This document shows positions 5,507-9,546 of a stretch of DNA of 9,546 nt, in pieces. The position numbers and the translations under genes are program-made. Where the stretch lies: the NCBI GenBank assembly GCA_016794075.1, contig JAEUKU010000001.1, positions 1-9,546 of the forward strand, in the 5' to 3' direction. Within the stretch, counting starts at the first letter, position 1, and every line of letters starts with the position of its first letter. The notes below the pieces were generated by a model, which saw only the letters and a program-made list of their open reading frames with translations, had not been told where the DNA came from and did not search any database. The DNA is from Rhodospirillaceae bacterium. Its GTDB lineage: Bacteria; Pseudomonadota; Alphaproteobacteria; Dongiales; Dongiaceae.

Positions 5507-8014
5507 ATGCATAATATCGGCCTGATCGTCTTCGGCATCACCGGCCTCCTGGCGCTGACCTCGCTGCTGCCGGGTTTGGCGCAGCGGCTGCGGCTGCCCT
5601 ATTCGGTGCTGCTGGCGCTTGCGGGCAGCGCGCTCGGCCTGCTGGTCGGCGCGCGCGGGCACATGCCCGAAGGCGAGATGGCGGCCGACTTTCTCGCCGC
5701 CTTGGGCGAGTTCCACATCTCGTCCGAAGCCTTTCTGGTGCTGTTCCTGCCGACACTCCTGTTCGAAAGCGCGCTCGCCGTCGATGTGCGGCGCATGATG
5801 AACGACATCGCGCCAATCCTGGTGATGGCGGTGATCGCGGTGGTGGTCTGCATGCTGGCGGTCGGGTTCACGCTGGCCAGCCTGTCGAGTTACGGCCTCA
5901 TCGCCTGCCTGCTGCTGGGGTCCATCGTCGCCACCACCGACCCGGCGGCCGTCATCGGCATCTTCAAGGAGATCGGCGCGCCGAAGCGGCTCACCATGCT
6001 GGTGGAGGGCGAGAGCCTGCTCAACGACGCCGCGGCGATCGCCCTCTTCTCCATGCTGGTGGGCATGCTGCTGGGCGGCCAGCAGGCGGCCTGGGGCGCG
6101 GTGCCGCTCGATTTCGCGATCAAGTTCATCGGCGGCGGCCTGGTCGGCGGGGCGATGGGGCTCGGCGTCTGCTATCTGTTCCCGCTGCTCAAGCGCTTCG
6201 CCACCGCGGAGATCACGCTGACCGTCGCGCTCGCCTATCTCAGCTACTTCGTCGGCGAGCACTATTTCCATGTCTCCGGCGTCGTCGCCTGCGTCGTCTC
6301 CGGCCTGGTGGTGGGCTCGCTCGGGCGCACCCGCATGTCGCCCGGCACGCATGAGCGGATGGAAGGCGCCTGGGGCCAGCTCGGCTTCTGGGCCAACTCG
6401 CTCATCTTCCTGCTCGCCGCCATGCTGGTGCCGGAGATCCTGCGCCATACCAGCTGGGCGGAGGTCGGCCTCATCCTCGCGCTCTACGTGGCCGCGCTGG
6501 TGGCGCGCCTGGTCGTGGTCGGCGGGTTGCTGCCGCTGCTGACCGCAATCGGCATCGCCCAGCATGTCGACAACCGCATGAAGGCGGTGGTGATGTGGGG
6601 CGGCATGCGCGGCGCGATCTCGCTGGCGCTGGCCCTCGCGGTGGTGGAGCATCCCAGCGCGCCGGAGCCCTTGCGCGACTTCATCGCCACCGGCGTCACC
6701 GGCTTCGTGCTGCTGACCCTGTTCATCAATGGCACGACGCTGCGCCTGCTCATCCACTGGCTGAAGCTCGACCGGCTCTCGGTGCTGGATCGCGGCCTGC
6801 GCGACCGCGCCCTGTCGCTGGCGGTGGCGGAGATCGACGCCGAGGTGCGCGCCATCGGCCGGCGCGAAGGGCTGGAGGCGGACGCCATCGAAGCGGTCAC
6901 CCGGCGCTACGCCGCCCAGATCGCCGAATTCCGCAAGCTGCGCGAGATGCAGGGCGATCTTATGGCGGACGAGTTGCTCTGCGTCGGCCTCGCCGTCCTG
7001 AGCGCGCAGGAGGAGCAGCATTACTTCGACAATTTCAAGGACGGCATCATGCCGCGGCGGGTGGCGGCGATTCTGCTGAACGATGCTGGAAGGCTGCGCG
7101 AGGCGGCGCTGGATGGCGGCCGCCGCGGCTATCAGCAGATGGCCCGCGTCATCCTGCGCCACGACTGGCGCATGCGGCTCGGGATCTGGCTCAACCACCG
7201 GCTGGGGTTCGAGCGCCTGCTGGCGGCGACGCTGGCGGAGCGCTTCGAGACCCTGCTCAACCGGCGCATGGTGATCGACGAGCTGATGGAGTTCTGCCGC
7301 AACCGCCTGACCGAGCTGCTGGGCGAGGAGACGGCCGTCGAGATCCGGCGCCTGGTGGAGGAGCGCAGCCAGGCGATCGACGACGCGCTTTCCGCCCTGC
7401 GCCTGCAATACCCCGATTTCGCCCGCGAGCTGCAGAGCCGCTATCTTGGCCGCATCGCCCGACAGATGGAGACCGAGCGCTACGAGGAATGGAAGGAGCG
7501 CGCCATCGTCGGCGGCGAGGTGGCCGATGCCTTGATCCGCGACCGCGATCTGCGCTGGGCCGATCTCGATCGCCAGGGAATGCTCGACGTCGAGCTTTCG
7601 GCCGCCGAACTGGTGGAGCGCGTGCCCCTCTTCGCCAAGCTGCCGCCGGAGAAGCGCGCCGCCATCGCCCGGCTGCTGAAGTCGCGCATGACCCTGCCGG
7701 GCGATGCCATCGTGCGGCGCGGTGAGCGTGGCGATGCCATGTTCTTCATTGCCTCCGGTGCTGCCGCGGTGCTCATTCCGGGCAAGGCGGTGGAGCTCGG
7801 CAGCGGCGAGTTCTTCGGCGAGATGGCGCTGCTCAGCGGCCATCCGCGCAACGCCGACGTGGTCTCGCTCGGCTATTGCCGGCTGCTCGAGCTGGGTTCG
7901 GAGGATTTCCAGAAGCTGCTGGCCGGCGATCCGGAGCTGAAGCGCGCCATCGAGGCGGTAGCGGCGGGACGCATGGGGCCGGCGGCGCGGGACGAGCGGG
8001 CTGCCGGGACCTGA
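5507..8014 (+). CDS. CPA1/NhaP-type Na+/H+ antiporter with C-terminal cyclic-nucleotide-binding domain
   Basis: This 835-residue protein combines an ion exchanger with a nucleotide sensor. Residues 1-415 form roughly 12-13 membrane helices with CPA1 hallmarks: TDPAAV (144-149), GESLLND (168-174) carrying the Asn-Asp pair of electroneutral exchangers, and WGGMRGAISL (364-373) with the conserved membrane Arg368. Residues about 416-700 are a long charged helical cytoplasmic region. Residues about 700-820 are a cNMP-binding domain; its phosphate-binding cassette GEFFGEMALLSGHPRNADV (767-785) keeps Glu772 and Arg781, which contact the ribose and cyclic phosphate. The layout resembles plant SOS1 and animal SLC9C1, but with no voltage sensor visible. 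An AGAAGGGG ribosome site overlaps the cyclase stop. Adjacency to an adenylate cyclase suggests cAMP gating, which is inference. Na+ versus K+ selectivity cannot be read directly. Confidence 0.95.
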   Translation: MHNIGLIVFGITGLLALTSLLPGLAQRLRLPYSVLLALAGSALGLLVGARGHMPEGEMAADFLAALGEFHISSEAFLVLFLPTLLFESALAVDVRRMMNDIAPILVMAVIAVVVCMLAVGFTLASLSSYGLIACLLLGSIVATTDPAAVIGIFKEIGAPKRLTMLVEGESLLNDAAAIALFSMLVGMLLGGQQAAWGAVPLDFAIKFIGGGLVGGAMGLGVCYLFPLLKRFATAEITLTVALAYLSYFVGEHYFHVSGVVACVVSGLVVGSLGRTRMSPGTHERMEGAWGQLGFWANSLIFLLAAMLVPEILRHTSWAEVGLILALYVAALVARLVVVGGLLPLLTAIGIAQHVDNRMKAVVMWGGMRGAISLALALAVVEHPSAPEPLRDFIATGVTGFVLLTLFINGTTLRLLIHWLKLDRLSVLDRGLRDRALSLAVAEIDAEVRAIGRREGLEADAIEAVTRRYAAQIAEFRKLREMQGDLMADELLCVGLAVLSAQEEQHYFDNFKDGIMPRRVAAILLNDAGRLREAALDGGRRGYQQMARVILRHDWRMRLGIWLNHRLGFERLLAATLAERFETLLNRRMVIDELMEFCRNRLTELLGEETAVEIRRLVEERSQAIDDALSALRLQYPDFARELQSRYLGRIARQMETERYEEWKERAIVGGEVADALIRDRDLRWADLDRQGMLDVELSAAELVERVPLFAKLPPEKRAAIARLLKSRMTLPGDAIVRRGERGDAMFFIASGAAAVLIPGKAVELGSGEFFGEMALLSGHPRNADVVSLGYCRLLELGSEDFQKLLAGDPELKRAIEAVAAGRMGPAARDERAAGT

Positions 8015-8017
8015 CGC

Positions 8018-8923
8018 ATGGAAAATACGCTACGCGGCATCCTGTTCCTGCTCGGATCCGGCGTCGTCTTCACCCTGCTCGACTCGCTCGCCAAGGAAAC
8101 GGCGCTGTTCCTGCCCGTGCTGCAGGTCGCCTGGGGCCGCTATGTGTTCCACTTCCTGTTCCTGCCCTTCTATGGCGACCGCCCCTTCGCTCGCGCCAGC
8201 TGGTCGGCCGCAGGCTGGCGGCGCATCTTCGCGACGCGGCACCTGGCGCTGCAGATCCTGCGCTCGGTGCTGCTGCTGGCCGCCACCCTGTTCTTCTTCG
8301 GGGCGTTGCATTACGTGCCGCTGGCCGATGCCGGAGCGGTCGCCTTTCTCGAGCCGCTCTTGATCACCGCGCTCGGGCATTTCTTCATGAAGGAAAAGGT
8401 GGGGCTGCGGCGCTGGGCCGCAGTCGTCGTCGGCCTGATCGGGGTGATGGTGGTGATCCGCCCCGGTTTCGGCATGGCGCACTGGGGCGTCCTGCTGGCC
8501 CTGGGCTCCGCCGCCTGCGGCTCGGTCTATGCCACCTTGACCCGAACCGTCTCGCGCGAGGATTCCGCCGCCACCTCGCTGGCCTATTCCGGGCTCGCCG
8601 GCGTGGTGGGGTTGAGCCTCGCCATGCCCTTCGTCTGGCAGCCGGTGGACGGCTTGCTGTGGCTGATGTTCTTCGGCCTCGGCATCTCGGGCGGGCTGGG
8701 GCATTTCCTGATGATCAAGGCCTTTGCCCTGGCGCCGGGCGGCACCTTGGCGCCGTTCATCTATGTGCAGATTCTGTGGATGGTGCTGGTCGGCTGGCTC
8801 TGGTTCGGCGACTGGCCGGTCGCCTCAACCTGGGTCGGCATCGCGCTGATCGTCGGGTCAGGACTTTATGCGCTGCACCGCGAACGCGTGCGGGCGCGCG
8901 AACGGACTTCCCCCGGCGTTTGA
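8018..8923 (+). CDS. DMT-superfamily permease (two EamA domains)
   Basis: This 301-residue protein is an inner-membrane transporter with about ten hydrophobic helices in two tandem EamA halves (about 5-148 and 155-288), the standard DMT layout and length. The first half ends with the characteristic LEPLLITALGHFFMKEKV (111-128) and GLIGVMVVIRPG (139-150) segments, where the helix-4 Glu/Pro and the Glu before helix 5 are typical. The second half ends in a parallel stretch near 245-285. The C-terminus is short, basic and cytoplasmic. DMT proteins export or import metabolites such as amino acids, nucleosides, riboflavin or S-adenosylmethionine; nothing here fixes the substrate. The ATG lies only 3 nt after the antiporter stop, with no good Shine-Dalgarno, so translation is probably coupled. 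A functional link with the cyclase-antiporter pair is possible but not shown. Confidence 0.9.
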   Translation: MENTLRGILFLLGSGVVFTLLDSLAKETALFLPVLQVAWGRYVFHFLFLPFYGDRPFARASWSAAGWRRIFATRHLALQILRSVLLLAATLFFFGALHYVPLADAGAVAFLEPLLITALGHFFMKEKVGLRRWAAVVVGLIGVMVVIRPGFGMAHWGVLLALGSAACGSVYATLTRTVSREDSAATSLAYSGLAGVVGLSLAMPFVWQPVDGLLWLMFFGLGISGGLGHFLMIKAFALAPGGTLAPFIYVQILWMVLVGWLWFGDWPVASTWVGIALIVGSGLYALHRERVRARERTSPGV

Positions 8924-9096
8924 TTCCGCGGGCGCGCGATTTTGCCGCGAGCATAAGACCTTAACCGGCGTGGTGAGTTGCGGTGTCGCAATCGATGCGG
9001 TTGCTCTGGCGCAGCCCCGGAGCGGCGCGCTATAAGCAGCACCGACGGGCGCGCCAAGCCCCCTGCCAGGCGCGCCATCCAGCCAGGGAGGAAACC
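8924..9096 (+). promoter_or_regulatory. Leader and probable promoter region of the aldehyde dehydrogenase gene
   Basis: This 173-nt gap separates the permease stop from the next ATG. TATAAG (9031-9036) is a reasonable -10 box, but no good -35 lies at 16-18 nt; TTGCTC at 9001-9006 is too far, with a 24-nt spacer. A strong ribosome site AGGGAGG (9085-9091) lies 5 nt before the ATG at 9097. No convincing terminator for the upstream operon is visible: a short CGCGG/CCGCG stem just after the permease stop has no U-tract. Read-through from upstream is therefore possible. Confidence 0.4.
9048..9077 (+). repeat. Paired GGCGCGCCA repeats in the aldehyde dehydrogenase leader
   Basis: GGCGCGCCA occurs at 9048-9056 and 9069-9077, start-to-start 21 bp, about two helical turns. 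The core GGCGCGCC is its own reverse complement. The copies can therefore be two symmetric half-sites on DNA, or the two arms of an 8-bp RNA hairpin with a 13-nt loop. They lie between the TATAAG box and the ribosome site, where a repressor or leader structure could act. GC-only 8-mers are common in such a genome, so chance is not excluded. Confidence 0.4.
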
Positions 9097-9546
9097 ATGA
9101 ATCTCGAGCAAGCCAGGGCCTTGGATGCGAAGGCGCTGCACAAGGCCGCCGGCAAGCTGAAGCCGGAAACCCGCCATTTCATCGACGGCAAGTTCGTGCC
9201 GTCCAAGAAGGGCAAGACCTTCCAGACCATCAACCCGGCCACCGGCGACGTCATCGCCGAAGTGGCGCGTGGCGACGCCAGCGACGTCGACGCGGCGGTG
9301 AAGGCCGCGCGCAAGGCGTTCAAGTCCGGCGTCTGGTCGCGCATGGCGCCGCGCGACCGCATGGCGGTGATCTACAAGTTCGCCAGGCTGATCGAGGAAA
9401 ACGCCCTGGAATTCGCCCTCCTCGACACCGTCGACATGGGCAAGCCGATCAGCGAGATGCTGAACATCGACATCCCCGGCGCGGTGATGACCTTCCAGTT
9501 CTTCGGCGAGACCATCGACAAGATCGGCGGCCAGGTGACGGAGACG
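9097..9546 (+). CDS. Aldehyde dehydrogenase, PuuC-like (N-terminal part, truncated by window end)
   Basis: An open frame from the ATG at 9097 runs 150 codons to the window edge without a stop. The start is firm because AGGGAGG lies 5 nt upstream. The translation matches the N-terminal NAD-binding part of the aldehyde dehydrogenase superfamily: RHFIDGKFVPS (26-36), TINPATGDVIAEVARG (44-59), the VDAAVKAARKAF helix (64-75), DTVDMGKPISE (109-119) and DIPGAV...FFGETIDKIGG toward the end. The pattern is close to E. coli PuuC, which oxidises gamma-glutamyl-gamma-aminobutyraldehyde in putrescine catabolism, as judged from memory. The catalytic Cys and Glu lie beyond the window, so activity and substrate cannot be checked. 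A full protein would be about 495 residues. Other aldehyde or betaine-aldehyde substrates remain possible. Confidence 0.92.
   Translation, partial: MNLEQARALDAKALHKAAGKLKPETRHFIDGKFVPSKKGKTFQTINPATGDVIAEVARGDASDVDAAVKAARKAFKSGVWSRMAPRDRMAVIYKFARLIEENALEFALLDTVDMGKPISEMLNIDIPGAVMTFQFFGETIDKIGGQVTET

Noticed and set aside
3239..7843. Uninterrupted minus-strand open frame of about 1,534 codons antisense to the cyclase and antiporter
   Set aside because: The two sense genes share one frame, and this antisense frame is codon-aligned to it. Antisense stops would require TTA, CTA or TCA sense codons, which are avoided in this GC-rich genome. The translation is a low-complexity Arg/His/Gln/Asp-rich string with no domain, while the sense strand encodes two well-conserved proteins.
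8926..8952. CGCGG/CCGCG hairpin after the permease as an intrinsic terminator
   Set aside because: The stem is only about five pairs with a long loop and no downstream T-run, which is too weak to call in GC-rich sequence.
1581..9546. A gamma-glutamyl putrescine catabolic cluster linking the GGT-like enzyme to the PuuC-like dehydrogenase
   Set aside because: The genes are on opposite strands, about 6 kb apart, separated by an unrelated operon, and no other Puu gene is visible. The idea rests on names alone.

Overview
The window is GC-rich (about two-thirds G+C by eye), densely coded and strongly biased to codons ending in G or C. Protein families and leader style suggest an alphaproteobacterium, possibly near Rhodospirillales or Rhizobiales. 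The lineage is inferred; there is no rRNA or other phylogenetic marker. I found no tRNA, rRNA, CRISPR array, insertion sequence or prophage gene.

Layout. (1) Positions 1-29 are the last codons of an upstream gene. (2) 89-556 (+) encodes a small GNAT acetyltransferase. (3) 571-633 is a long imperfect palindrome between convergent genes, probably a terminator and/or REP-like element. (4) 647-3185 (-) is a two-gene unit: a gamma-glutamyltranspeptidase-like Ntn hydrolase, then a small exported protein of unknown function. (5) 3186-3268 is an 83-nt divergent promoter region. (6) 3269-8923 (+) is a tight three-gene operon with gaps of 9 and 3 nt: a membrane CHASE2 adenylate cyclase, a CPA1/NhaP-type Na+/H+ antiporter with a C-terminal cyclic-nucleotide-binding domain, and a DMT/EamA permease. 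(7) 8924-9096 is a leader region. (8) 9097 to the end (+) is the start of a PuuC-like aldehyde dehydrogenase cut off by the window edge.

The most interesting part is the cyclase-antiporter pair. The cyclase has a predicted periplasmic CHASE2 sensor and all canonical class III catalytic residues. The next gene, 9 nt downstream, is an ion exchanger ending in a cyclic-nucleotide-binding domain with an intact phosphate-binding cassette. The simplest reading is a self-contained circuit: an envelope signal raises cAMP, and cAMP gates cation/proton exchange. This parallels the animal sperm pairing of SLC9C1 (sNHE) with soluble adenylyl cyclase, and the SOS1-like architecture of plants. The domains are clear in the sequence; the regulatory coupling is inference.

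The GGT-like enzyme keeps the catalytic threonine but lacks the substrate-carboxylate arginine of classical GGT and has no signal peptide, so its substrate may not be glutathione.
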